A stretch of 64,000 nt of DNA. Origin: Paenibacillus sp. J31TS4. GTDB lineage: Bacteria > Bacillota > Bacilli > Paenibacillales > NBRC-103111. Below are positions 26,237 to 34,014 of the stretch, piece by piece; positions within the stretch are counted from its first letter, which is position 1, and each line of letters opens with the position of its first letter. The notes beneath the pieces were generated by a model. It worked only from the letters and a program-made list of their open reading frames with translations, ran no database searches and had not been told where the DNA came from. Made by a program: the position numbers and the translations under genes. The stretch covers positions 682,001-746,000 of the forward strand of contig NZ_BOSI01000001.1 of assembly GCF_018403265.1 (NCBI RefSeq), in the 5' to 3' direction.

Positions 26237-26346
26237 AAACTATCTCCTCCCTCCTTTGAATAGACCATATCCGCCTATACAATCGAAGTCCGGATAGGAT
26301 ATAATAATTCCTAGTAATTATATAAGATTAAAGGTGGTATCCAGCG

Positions 26347-26526
26347 ATGTCTCTGCTCAAATGGATGTTTGCCAGCAAATGCCCCAAATGCGGCGAGCCG
26401 CTGGTCGCAAGCGGCGACGGCGTATGCTCCGTGAAAGCCTGTCCCCATAACCATTATACGGAAGAAACCTACAGCTCGCTCGGTGTCCAAATCGTCTACG
26501 ATGAGGAGCCGGACAGCTTGAACTAG
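26347..26526 (+). CDS. Small zinc-ribbon-like protein, 59 residues
   Basis: Not previously called because of its length. The product has a CPKCGEPL knuckle and a second pair of Cys (CSVKACPHNHY) about 14 residues on, fitting a four-Cys zinc ribbon, then an acidic C terminus. ATG at 26347 is preceded by AAAGGTGGTATCCAGCG, and a strong terminator begins right at its stop codon, so the unit looks complete. It is divergent from TauE. No function is known. Confidence 0.7.
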   Translation: MSLLKWMFASKCPKCGEPLVASGDGVCSVKACPHNHYTEETYSSLGVQIVYDEEPDSLN

Positions 26527-26564
26527 CGGATGCCGTTCCAGGAGGAACGGGTCCGCTTTTTTTT
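26525..26564 (+). terminator. Terminator of the small zinc-ribbon gene
   Basis: AGCGGA(T)GCCGTTCC pairs with GGAACGGG(T)CCGCT around a short loop, then a run of eight T. It overlaps the stop codon of the 59-residue gene. Confidence 0.88.
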
Positions 26565-26651
26565 GTGTGTGCTGCCAGCGGCATTTCTTGTACGCGAACC
26601 CGCCTGTCCGAAAAACTGGATCGGAATCAGACCACGCCCTGCGGCCCGGCG

Positions 26652-27800
26652 TTACTTGTCGTGAACGGCGCAGCGGTTCGGACCGATCTCCATTTCGCGT
26701 TGCTCTTCCTCATCCGGCGTCAAAAGGCCCATGTTCGTTTGCCTAATCTCCTGGTAGGCGTTCGGCTGCTGCGGAAGATGCTCGGTAACGGTTGTACGGA
26801 ACTCCGCCTCGTCCTGGATGTTCAGTCCCGGATTGAATCGGTACAAATCGCCCAGACGGGCCGCTACCTTGCCCCTTTCCCCTAGTTCCGTGATCTTGCC
26901 GAAGTGGGCAGGAAGCACGATCAGCTCCTCCGAGAGCTCCTTGTAACGGGCATACAGCGTATGCCGCAGATCGCCTACCCAATCCTCCGCCATGCCGGCC
27001 AGATCGGGGCGGCCTATCGATTCGATGAACAGAATGTCTCCTGTCAGCAGATACCGGTCATCGACGAGGATCGACGTACTCCCGCTCGTATGGCCCGGCG
27101 AATGCAGCGGCTGGATTCGGATCGTCGTCTTGCCTACCGTCAGATCATGCCCTTCCTCCAACTTCTGATAGGCGTAGACGACTTCACCGGCATCCTTCTC
27201 CGGCAGCCAGTAGACGGCACCGGTCCGCTCGGCCAGCTTGCGACCCCCGGAGATATGGTCCGCATGCAGATGGGTATCGAGCACATGCTTGATCCGGACT
27301 CCCTTGTCCCTCGCGAAGTCCTCGAAGACGTCGACCATCCGCACGGCGTCCACGACGACGGCTTCCCCGCCCGAGACGATCATGTAAGACAGGCAGCCTT
27401 TGCCGATGCGCACAAATTGGTAAATCACGCCTCCGTCCTTCATCCTGCCGACTTCCACCGGCTCGAGATGCTCGCTCCATGCCTTCATGCCGCCCTCGAG
27501 GTAAGATACCGTCTCGCGACCGGCTTCCACCAGCTGCTCCGCCACGAACTTGGACGAGCCTTCCTTGGCGCAGACGACGAGCACGTCCTGATCCGCCGGA
27601 AGCTGCTCCATGGCGGCGTCGACGCCGTCCAGCAGGTCAAAGTAGGGAATATTGACGATCCGAATGCTCTCCCCCTCGACCTTCCAGTCCTGGAAATCCG
27701 ATTCGTTGCGAACGTCAAGGATGAACAGCTCTTGCTTGTTCAAGACGTATTGCGTCAATTGTTTGGCCGTCATGGCCTGAAGTCCTTTCTTGGTGCTCAT
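26652..27800 (-). CDS. Rhodanese-metallo-beta-lactamase fusion (persulfide dioxygenase-like)
   Basis: The 382-residue protein has an N-terminal rhodanese domain (about 10-115, active-site Cys77 in VVCAKE) fused to a metallo-beta-lactamase domain with [11 protein letters not shown] (H177, H179, D181, H182), PGHTSGS and LLTGDILF. This matches the ETHE1/persulfide-dioxygenase branch that oxidises glutathione- or bacillithiol-type persulfide to sulfite. The order (rhodanese first) differs from S. aureus CstB, where the dioxygenase is N-terminal. ATG at 27800 follows AAAGGGGAGACGGG. It lies 107 nt downstream of the TusA-rhodanese gene. Confidence 0.88.
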   Translation of the reverse strand: MSTKKGLQAMTAKQLTQYVLNKQELFILDVRNESDFQDWKVEGESIRIVNIPYFDLLDGVDAAMEQLPADQDVLVVCAKEGSSKFVAEQLVEAGRETVSYLEGGMKAWSEHLEPVEVGRMKDGGVIYQFVRIGKGCLSYMIVSGGEAVVVDAVRMVDVFEDFARDKGVRIKHVLDTHLHADHISGGRKLAERTGAVYWLPEKDAGEVVYAYQKLEEGHDLTVGKTTIRIQPLHSPGHTSGSTSILVDDRYLLTGDILFIESIGRPDLAGMAEDWVGDLRHTLYARYKELSEELIVLPAHFGKITELGERGKVAARLGDLYRFNPGLNIQDEAEFRTTVTEHLPQQPNAYQEIRQTNMGLLTPDEEEQREMEIGPNRCAVHDK

Positions 27801-27907
27801 ACTGCCCGTCTCCCCTTTCTATGGTCAGCGCCGCAGCGCACTCTCTCTATTGGTTTGCTTCTTTAAACAGACTAGTTTCATGGCCAATATACAAGGGGCC
27901 GTCGCCC

Positions 27908-28486
27908 TTACTCGTCCGATTCCGTAGGACCTGTCCATCCGGCCATCCCAGCCAGCACATTCTTCACATTTCGGTAGCCTTTGCCGGCGAGCTGCCGGCA
28001 GGCAAGGTCGCTTCGATTCCCCGTCCGGCAAACGACATAAATCTCCTCGGCTGGGTCCAGCTCCCCTGCACGATCCTCCAGCTCCCCAAGCGGAATGGAT
28101 TTCGCTTCCGGAATCCGGTGGAACGCGTACTCCGCCGGTTCCCGCACATCCAGAATCGTCATCCGCTCCCCCTTCTCCAGCTTGTTCATCAGCTCACCGG
28201 CTGTGATCGTATGCGGGTACCTAGCCTCCTCCTTCGCTTCATGAGGACCGGCTTTGCGCAAATAGTGCTTGAGCACGTCGCCTTCCTGCACAGTGCCCAG
28301 GTATTGATGGCCTGTGTTTTTGGCCCAGCTCTGGATGTCGGCCGTGGAGCCTTTGTCGGTCGCCTGGACCTCGAGCACATGACCCGCCTCGAGCACCTGG
28401 ATCGCTTTCTTCGTTTTAACGATTGGCATTGGACAAGCGAGCCCTTTGCAATCGAGAATTTGGTTCGCATGAATCTGGCTAGCCAT
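27908..28486 (-). CDS. TusA-rhodanese fusion sulfurtransferase (CstA/YrkF-like)
   Basis: The 192-residue protein has an N-terminal TusA-like domain (C13 and C18 in LDCKGLACPMP) and a C-terminal rhodanese domain (about 92-185, active-site C153 in VVCRTGNRSD). It resembles S. aureus CstA and B. subtilis YrkF, which move sulfane sulfur between thiol carriers. ATG at 28486 follows GGAGGGATTGTGGA; the upstream ATG (28507) is rejected on spacing. It heads the sulfur cassette and has a CstR/CsoR-type operator 160 nt upstream. Confidence 0.9.
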   Translation of the reverse strand: MASQIHANQILDCKGLACPMPIVKTKKAIQVLEAGHVLEVQATDKGSTADIQSWAKNTGHQYLGTVQEGDVLKHYLRKAGPHEAKEEARYPHTITAGELMNKLEKGERMTILDVREPAEYAFHRIPEAKSIPLGELEDRAGELDPAEEIYVVCRTGNRSDLACRQLAGKGYRNVKNVLAGMAGWTGPTESDE

Positions 28487-28573
28487 TCCACAATCCCTCC
28501 GTCTCATCGTGTTGTCTTGTTCATGCCCCGCCTGTCATCTGTCTGTCCGCTCCTGGCGGACGAAAGATGCAGT

Positions 28574-28594
28574 CAGCCTAAGTTCCTTAGGCTG
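28574..28594 (-). other. Leader hairpin of the sulfur cassette
   Basis: CAGCCTAAG and CTTAGGCTG form a perfect 9 bp stem with a 3 nt loop about 90 nt upstream of the TusA-rhodanese start, inside its probable leader. No T-tract follows on the reverse strand. It could stabilise the transcript; the role is not evident. Confidence 0.45.
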
Positions 28595-28646
28595 CCCTCT
28601 TATTTGCCAGACGGCTGCAATCTGATGTGCATTGTCATATAATACT

Positions 28647-28664
28647 TATACCCCTATAGGTATA
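28647..28664. promoter_or_regulatory. CsoR/CstR-family operator in the sulfur cassette promoter
   Basis: The sequence TATACC-CCTATA-GGTATA is a perfect 6-6-6 inverted repeat. CsoR-family repressors, including the persulfide sensor CstR, bind GC-centred sites with TACC/GGTA arms of this form. It lies between the divergent cassette and the phosphotransferase gene, within AT-rich promoter-like DNA. No CstR gene lies in this window, so the repressor is presumably encoded elsewhere or is the CsoR at 46 kb. Confidence 0.55.
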
Positions 28665-28812
28665 TGGTACGATAATTATTATAGATTCCGCCTAAGAAAA
28701 TGTCAACCCGGTACGCTTGGAGAAGGGTGCCAGCCCTCTTCGGTCGAATAAGTCAGGAACCTCTGCCCCCGTCCTTCTACCGGCAGAGATGGAATCCGGG
28801 AGGTAACTGTTC

Positions 28813-29829
28813 ATGTACAAATCAATAGAAGCTTTTCCGTTCGAAGCTTTATGCGACCGCCTGCAGCTGGGCAAGCTGAAGGAGGATCCTTCCTCTGTCA
28901 CGGGCGGATTCCTGCACCGGATGTATGTCCTGAATACGGCTTCCGGCAAATATGCGTTGAAGGTGTTGAACCCGGCTATTATGGCTAGGCAGGAGGCGCT
29001 CGGGAATTTCGTCCGTTCCGAGCGGATCGCCCAAGAGGCGGCCCATACGATTCCCGCTCTGCCCGCTAAACGGTGGAACGGCGAGGCGCTTCAGAGGCTG
29101 GACGGCCGGTTCTTCCTGCTGTATGAATGGCAGGAAGGAGCTCGTCTTATGCCAGCGGAGATAACAGAAGAACACAGCGCGTGCATCGGCCGTTTGCTGG
29201 CGGAGCTGCACCGGACGGATTTTTCCGGGCTTGATCTTGCTCCGGCCGCACCGGGCCCCCTCCAGCCCACCGACTGGAGGATGCTGGGTACCCAGGGAGA
29301 CGCGGCAGGGGCTCCATGGGCTCCCTTGTTGAACAGCTATTTGGACTCTCTCTTCGAATGGCAGGACGAGACATTGCAGGCGGTGGAAGCGCTAACCCGC
29401 GGCCAGCGGATCAGCCATCGGGATCTGGATGCCAAAAACGTCCTTTGGTCGGGCGGCCGTCCGGTCATTGTGGACTGGGAATCCGCCGGGTATGTCCATC
29501 CAATGGCGGATATGACGGAGACCGCGTTGTACTGGGCCGAAACAGAGGACGGAACGATCGACGGAAGCCGCTTCCTGGCTTTTCTCGGGGCGTATCGCCA
29601 AAGAGGCGCCGCTCCGTCCGCCGATTGGCGAACCGTACTTGCGGCCGGCTATCGGGGCAAGCTGGACTGGCTTGCGTACAGCTGCAGACGATCGCTCGGC
29701 CTCGAGGGAGCGGACGAACAGGAGCGGCAAACCGGATCGTCGCAAGTCGCACATACCTTGCACGCTCTGCGGCGTTATGCCGATCAGCTCCCGGCGCTGG
29801 AGCGGTGGCTCTGCGACGCTTTCCGCTGA
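28813..29829 (+). CDS. Kinase-fold phosphotransferase (APH/CotS-like)
   Basis: The 338-residue protein has the aminoglycoside-phosphotransferase fold: a Lys in the N lobe (YALKVLNP), catalytic loop HRDLDAKNVL, and metal-binding VDWESAG. Such proteins phosphorylate small alcohols such as homoserine, choline or spore-coat-associated substrates, and the target here is unknown. ATG at 28813 is preceded by GGGAGGTAACTGTTC. It is monocistronic and ends at a bidirectional terminator. Confidence 0.85.
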   Translation: MYKSIEAFPFEALCDRLQLGKLKEDPSSVTGGFLHRMYVLNTASGKYALKVLNPAIMARQEALGNFVRSERIAQEAAHTIPALPAKRWNGEALQRLDGRFFLLYEWQEGARLMPAEITEEHSACIGRLLAELHRTDFSGLDLAPAAPGPLQPTDWRMLGTQGDAAGAPWAPLLNSYLDSLFEWQDETLQAVEALTRGQRISHRDLDAKNVLWSGGRPVIVDWESAGYVHPMADMTETALYWAETEDGTIDGSRFLAFLGAYRQRGAAPSADWRTVLAAGYRGKLDWLAYSCRRSLGLEGADEQERQTGSSQVAHTLHALRRYADQLPALERWLCDAFR

Positions 29830-29888
29830 AGGCGCCGGGGAGCTGCCCAGAGCCCAGGGCGCTATCCGCCGGCAACCGCTCCGCGCAA

Positions 29889-29922
29889 CAAAAAAAAGCT
29901 GCGATGGCCTCGCAGCTTTTTC
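29889..29922. terminator. Bidirectional terminator between phosphotransferase and MazG-like gene
   Basis: AAGCTGCGA and TCGCAGCTT form a 9 bp stem with a 5 nt loop; eight A precede and five T follow, so it can terminate transcripts in both directions. Genes converge here. Confidence 0.9.
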
Positions 29923-29937
29923 CTTTGGTCCCCGATC

Positions 29938-30267
29938 CTATTCGCCGGGTTCCCGGGTGAATTCGAGCAGCAGCCTCTTCTCGAAGCCGCCTCGCTCGGT
30001 CTTTTTCTCTAGGCGCACCGCCTCAAAGGCTTCCGGTGAGACTCCGTCGTTCTCCAGAATGGCGTACACCACCTCCATGAGGTCGGCCAGCTCTTCGACC
30101 CGCCCGCTCGGCGCGGCCTCCAGATATTCGCGCAGCTCCTCCTGGAGCTTGGTATCCAATGCCTCCGCATACTCCCGTTCGCCGAGTTCCCTAACTTCAT
30201 AGCGGACACCCCGAGCTTCCAGCAGCCCCGGAATGCGGTCGCGGATGAGCTTCCGATGGACGATCAT
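29938..30267 (-). CDS. MazG-like nucleoside triphosphate pyrophosphohydrolase
   Basis: A 109-residue all-helical protein with the MazG/HisE-like pattern: Lys/Arg-rich start HRKLIRDRIP, then EELREYLEA and EELADLMEVVYAI, which supplies the EExxD/E metal-binding residues. It probably hydrolyses NTPs or dNTPs to monophosphates as a house-cleaning enzyme. Full length for this subfamily. ATG at 30267, with AAAGGAGGGAGCGGGC upstream. Monocistronic. Confidence 0.85.
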   Translation of the reverse strand: MIVHRKLIRDRIPGLLEARGVRYEVRELGEREYAEALDTKLQEELREYLEAAPSGRVEELADLMEVVYAILENDGVSPEAFEAVRLEKKTERGGFEKRLLLEFTREPGE

Positions 30268-30416
30268 TTGCCCGCTCCCTCCTTTTCCTCTCTAACTAAA
30301 CTATCCATTCGTTTCGCTCTGAGTGTAAGGAGGATCAGACGAATGGTCAAGCGTGTCAGTTTGTTAACATAAGAACGATTACCGGACCTCTTCTTCCACC
30401 TTGCGAACAGTTCTGA

Positions 30417-32228
30417 CTATAGAACAACCGCAGTGTCCGCTTGCTGTCCGGACGGCCGGCTCGGTGCGATCCGCTGCTTCGCCAATTCAGCCCTGCTCTG
30501 CTCCGTAAAGAGCGACTTGTAGTAGCCGCCCCACTCCATCAGCTCCCGATGGCTGCCGCTCTCCGCAATGCCGCCTTGCTTCATGACGAAGATACAGTCC
30601 GCGTGAATGACCGTCGACAACCTGTGCGCAACCAGAATGACGGTTTTCTCCCGTCCCGCCTCCATTACCGATTGCTGGACCAGCTTCTCGCTTTCGTTGT
30701 CCAAAGCGCTCGTCGCTTCGTCCAGCAGCAGAATCGAAGGATTCTTGAGGAAGACCCGCGCCAGCGCGATGCGCTGCCTTTGGCCGCCGGACAGCTTGAT
30801 TCCCCTCTCGCCGACCTCGGTTTCATACCCTTCCGGCAGACCGCTGATGAAAGAATGCGCATGGGCTTTTCGGGCAGCCCGCATGACCTCGCTGTCCGCC
30901 GCGTCCAATCTGCCGATCCGGATGTTGTCCATGACTGAGGAGCTGTACAAGAAGCTGTCCTGCGTCACAATGCCGATATGGTCCCGAAGGCTGGCAAAGG
31001 AAAGCTCCTTGACGTTCACCCCGTCGATCAGCACCTCCCCGTCCTCCACATCGTACAACCGGGTCAACAAGTGCAGAATTGTGCTTTTTCCCCCGCCGCT
31101 CTCGCCGACAAAGGCATACGTCCTGCCTTTTTGCAGCGTGAACGACAAATTCCGAATCAGCGGACGATCTTTCCGGTAAGAGAACGAGACGTTGCGAAAG
31201 GCGATGGCGTCCCGAAACTCGCCGAGCTCCCGCGGCTGCTCTCTCTCCTGAACGGAAGAGGGAGTATCCAAGAAATCGAAGATTCGCTTCATGGCCACCC
31301 CGCCCTCTGCAATGGCCGGGAACGCCTGGACAAGAGCGCTCACGGGCGCTCTCATTCGATCGACGTAAGCGAAGAAAGCGATCAGCGCGCCCAGCGTCAG
31401 CCGGCCATCCAGGACTAGGAGACTGCCGGCCAGCACCACAAGGAACGGCGTCGCGTCGGCCAGGACGTTGACTGCGGCAAGCGACATCGCGTTGACGCGC
31501 GCCTGGCGGTCGGTCAGATGCTCGAAGCGAACCAGATGCTTTCCCAGCTCTTCTTTATCCTTCCGCTCGGCTGCAAACAGCCGGGACAGGAACGCTCCCT
31601 GGATTTTTTCGAAGACGAATCCGCTCAGCACCGAACGATATTTCATCAGCTGCCGCGTCGTCTGCTTGAGCCTCTTGGAGAAGAAATGGGCCAGCGCAAA
31701 CTGAAGACCGACCAGCAGCACCGCCATTAGTGTCAGCGGCGCATGCAGGCTGAGCATAATGCCGACGACGAAGAGCAGCACGGTCAGCTCGATCCATACG
31801 TTCGAGAACATAGCGGTCATATACCCTCTTATCTTCTCGATGTCGTCAAAAAACCGGGTTCCGATCTCGCCGCTTTTATGGTCGGCGAGATAGTCGGCGT
31901 CGAGCTTGTGAACCTTCTGAAACGTATCGGTGCGCAAATCCCGGATGATGTTATTGTTAGCCTTGTGAAGAAACCACTGCCGGACGTATTCCATCGGCCC
32001 GCGAATGAGGAAGAAGACGGCGAGAACACCGGCCGCAAGCAGAAGCAGCTGGTTCAGCTTCTCTCCATAGGCCATTGTTTTGTCCGGGAGCAGATGGTCG
32101 AACAGATACTTCATGATCAGGGGGACGGACAGCGGAATCAGGAATCGGAAAAGACTGCCGATAAAGCCAAGCAGGTACAGACCGATCTGTCTTTGTGCAT
32201 ACGGTCGAAATCGTTTAAACAGCTCCAT
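30417..32228 (-). CDS. ABC exporter, fused permease-ATPase (MsbA/LmrA-like)
   Basis: The 603-residue half-transporter has six membrane helices (about 15-310) and an ATPase with Walker A (GESGGGKST), Q-loop, signature LSGGQRQR, Walker B (ILLLDEATSALD) and switch His (AHRLST). It works as a homodimer to export lipids, drugs or peptides. ATG at 32228 follows AAGGAGTGTCCGTT; the in-frame extension to 32330 has no site. No partner half-transporter lies nearby. Substrate unknown. Confidence 0.93.
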   Translation of the reverse strand: MELFKRFRPYAQRQIGLYLLGFIGSLFRFLIPLSVPLIMKYLFDHLLPDKTMAYGEKLNQLLLLAAGVLAVFFLIRGPMEYVRQWFLHKANNNIIRDLRTDTFQKVHKLDADYLADHKSGEIGTRFFDDIEKIRGYMTAMFSNVWIELTVLLFVVGIMLSLHAPLTLMAVLLVGLQFALAHFFSKRLKQTTRQLMKYRSVLSGFVFEKIQGAFLSRLFAAERKDKEELGKHLVRFEHLTDRQARVNAMSLAAVNVLADATPFLVVLAGSLLVLDGRLTLGALIAFFAYVDRMRAPVSALVQAFPAIAEGGVAMKRIFDFLDTPSSVQEREQPRELGEFRDAIAFRNVSFSYRKDRPLIRNLSFTLQKGRTYAFVGESGGGKSTILHLLTRLYDVEDGEVLIDGVNVKELSFASLRDHIGIVTQDSFLYSSSVMDNIRIGRLDAADSEVMRAARKAHAHSFISGLPEGYETEVGERGIKLSGGQRQRIALARVFLKNPSILLLDEATSALDNESEKLVQQSVMEAGREKTVILVAHRLSTVIHADCIFVMKQGGIAESGSHRELMEWGGYYKSLFTEQSRAELAKQRIAPSRPSGQQADTAVVL

Positions 32229-32411
32229 AACGGACACTCCTTGTCGTTCGCGTGCGAACCAATTGGGATAGCTCCATCTTAGAGCAGTCCGGCTCCCTCT
32301 CCCGCGCAAATAACAATCCTCCGCGCGCAAAACTAGAAGCCTCTCCCCGCAAAGAAATGCGTGCCTCCCGCAAAAATTGCCCTACCCGGCATCCTGGCAT
32401 TCCGCAGACAA

Positions 32412-32438
32412 ATAAAGGCCGCTCCCGAGGGAGCGGCC
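32412..32438 (-). terminator. Terminator of the FtsX/lipoprotein/DUF2306-like operon
   Basis: On the reverse strand GGCCGCTCCC and GGGAGCGGCC form a 10 bp stem followed by TTTATTTG. It begins about 17 nt after the stop of the last operon gene. Confidence 0.88.
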
Positions 32439-32454
32439 GATCCAGGACAGGCGG

Positions 32455-33153
32455 TTATGCCGCCGGTTTGCTGCGTGCTGGCTTGGTCTTGTACTTGCCC
32501 GCAAACCAGAACATAAGCGGAACGAGGCAAGCGGTGGGCAGCAGCCAGAGCAGGAGGCTTGTAGCCTCCACCCCGAGCAGTCTCGGCACGCCGAAGACGA
32601 GGAACGCCGTCACGGTCGCGATGCAGCAGGACAGCATACCGACCAGGTGCTCCACGATCCAATGCGAAGGCCCGGAGGGTGGTCTCAGCCAGTATTTGAG
32701 CTGCAGGAACCCGAGGAACAGCCCGATGAGCGGAAAGGCTTGCAACAGGGGAAAGCCGATCGCCCATCCGTATCCGGATATCCCGAGACCGCTGATAACC
32801 AGCAGCGACGGGAACAGAAGGTCGACCGCTCGTCGATGCGGCGTTTTCCGTCTCTTGAAACGCAGCGCACGCAGGCCGTACCAGGCGGTGGCTGAGCTCA
32901 GCACGGCTACGAAGATCAGAAACCAGGAATACGGAATGGCGTCCTCGTCGGGGCCCGCATCCCAGGTCAGACGGTAGAGTCCCATCAGCAAGGCGGTGAT
33001 GGAGACGGCACCCATCGCGGCGACATAGAGCCAGCCGATGACGGCATGCGCCCGTCCTCCCTTCCTGGTGACCAGCGGAAGCCAAAAGACGGCTAGCGCC
33101 ATGAAGCCTGCGAGAATATGAAGCAAACGAAGAACCGCAAAGAATGTTTGCAT
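32455..33153 (-). CDS. Multi-pass membrane protein, DUF2306-like
   Basis: A 232-residue protein with about seven membrane helices. The pattern LRLLHILAGFMALAVFWLP and GRAHAVIGWLYVAAM fits DUF2306-type predicted membrane proteins, where the paired His residues might bind a metal or haem (inference). ATG at 33153 is chosen; AAAGGAG lies about 13 nt upstream, a bit far, and the TTG at 33177 overlaps it. It is the last gene of the operon after the lipoprotein (30 nt gap). Confidence 0.7.
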   Translation of the reverse strand: MQTFFAVLRLLHILAGFMALAVFWLPLVTRKGGRAHAVIGWLYVAAMGAVSITALLMGLYRLTWDAGPDEDAIPYSWFLIFVAVLSSATAWYGLRALRFKRRKTPHRRAVDLLFPSLLVISGLGISGYGWAIGFPLLQAFPLIGLFLGFLQLKYWLRPPSGPSHWIVEHLVGMLSCCIATVTAFLVFGVPRLLGVEATSLLLWLLPTACLVPLMFWFAGKYKTKPARSKPAA

Positions 33154-33183
33154 GATGGGATCTTTACTCCTTTTCAATTGGCA

Positions 33184-34014
33184 TTAACGGTTCCCCGCGG
33201 GGACATTCACCACATACGATGTCGTGACCACCTGCCCGTCTCGCTGAAACTGGGCCCATACTTTGTACAGACCGCTTCCCGGGAACGCCGCTTCGAATTT
33301 CGCTTCCGGTCCCGTCCCCTGGCCGGTCTCGGCATGCACGTGAACATACCGTTCCCCGTCCTCCGACAATACGACGACGTGTCCGATCGCGCCGAGATAG
33401 GGCTCGAGGTTAGTGACCGGCCTGCCAGTGATCGATTCGGTGATGGTGAATGTCAGTGCGGCTTCCTTGCCGGCCTGCAGGCCTGCCGCCTCAAGCCCCA
33501 CGGCCAGTCCTCCGGACACTTCGACGTCCGTCGATTCCCGAAGCGCTGAGGAAGCGGGTGCGTCGTTTCCCACGACCTGTACCCACCCCAGCTTGGAGAT
33601 CGCGTCTCCTCCGACCGGCTTGAAGTCTGCGATGAATCGGTACGTTCCTCCGGATGGGAAGACGTGTTCTACTTCGAACACGCCTTCCCCGCGGTATACC
33701 GGATGGAGGTGGGCGAACGCGGACAAATCCCGGCTAACGACGATCAGATGCAGCAGCTTCTCGTGATGCTCTTCGAATGCTTCGATCGGCGTCCCGTCTG
33801 CTCGCACAAGCTTGAGACGGATCATTGCCGGTTCGCCGCTGCCGCCAAGGCCTCCTGACACGCTCCACATCGCCGTCACCGTATCTGCCATCAGCCGGCT
33901 GCTGACGGCCAGCGCTCTTTCGTTCTCCCAGGAAGACTTCATCCCGCAGCCCGACAGTCCGCTCAGTAATGCAGCAAGTAAGAGTACTAGCGTCATCTTG
34001 ATGCGCTTATTCAT
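33184..34014 (-). CDS. Lipoprotein with a duplicated His-rich domain
   Basis: The 276-residue protein has a lipoprotein signal (lipobox LSGC near residue 23). Two similar segments follow: one around residue 85-105 (HLIVVSRDLSAFAHLHPVY) and one around residue 215-235 (HVVVLSEDGERYVHVHAE). Each has one His, about 12-14 residues, then an HxH pair on beta-strand-like sequence. Families with such His pairs bind copper or other metals extracellularly, but that is inference here. ATG at 34014 overlaps the permease stop by 8 nt. It is the extracytoplasmic part of this ABC operon. Confidence 0.75.
   Translation of the reverse strand: MNKRIKMTLVLLLAALLSGLSGCGMKSSWENERALAVSSRLMADTVTAMWSVSGGLGGSGEPAMIRLKLVRADGTPIEAFEEHHEKLLHLIVVSRDLSAFAHLHPVYRGEGVFEVEHVFPSGGTYRFIADFKPVGGDAISKLGWVQVVGNDAPASSALRESTDVEVSGGLAVGLEAAGLQAGKEAALTFTITESITGRPVTNLEPYLGAIGHVVVLSEDGERYVHVHAETGQGTGPEAKFEAAFPGSGLYKVWAQFQRDGQVVTTSYVVNVPAGNR

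Noticed and set aside
25308-26282. 324-codon reverse ORF overlapping TauE
   Set aside because: Out-of-frame reading of the TauE gene with Arg/His-rich composition; only its last 45 codons form the separate candidate listed as a feature.
32333-33085. 250-codon reverse ORF
   Set aside because: Out-of-frame shadow of the DUF2306-like gene; no start site.
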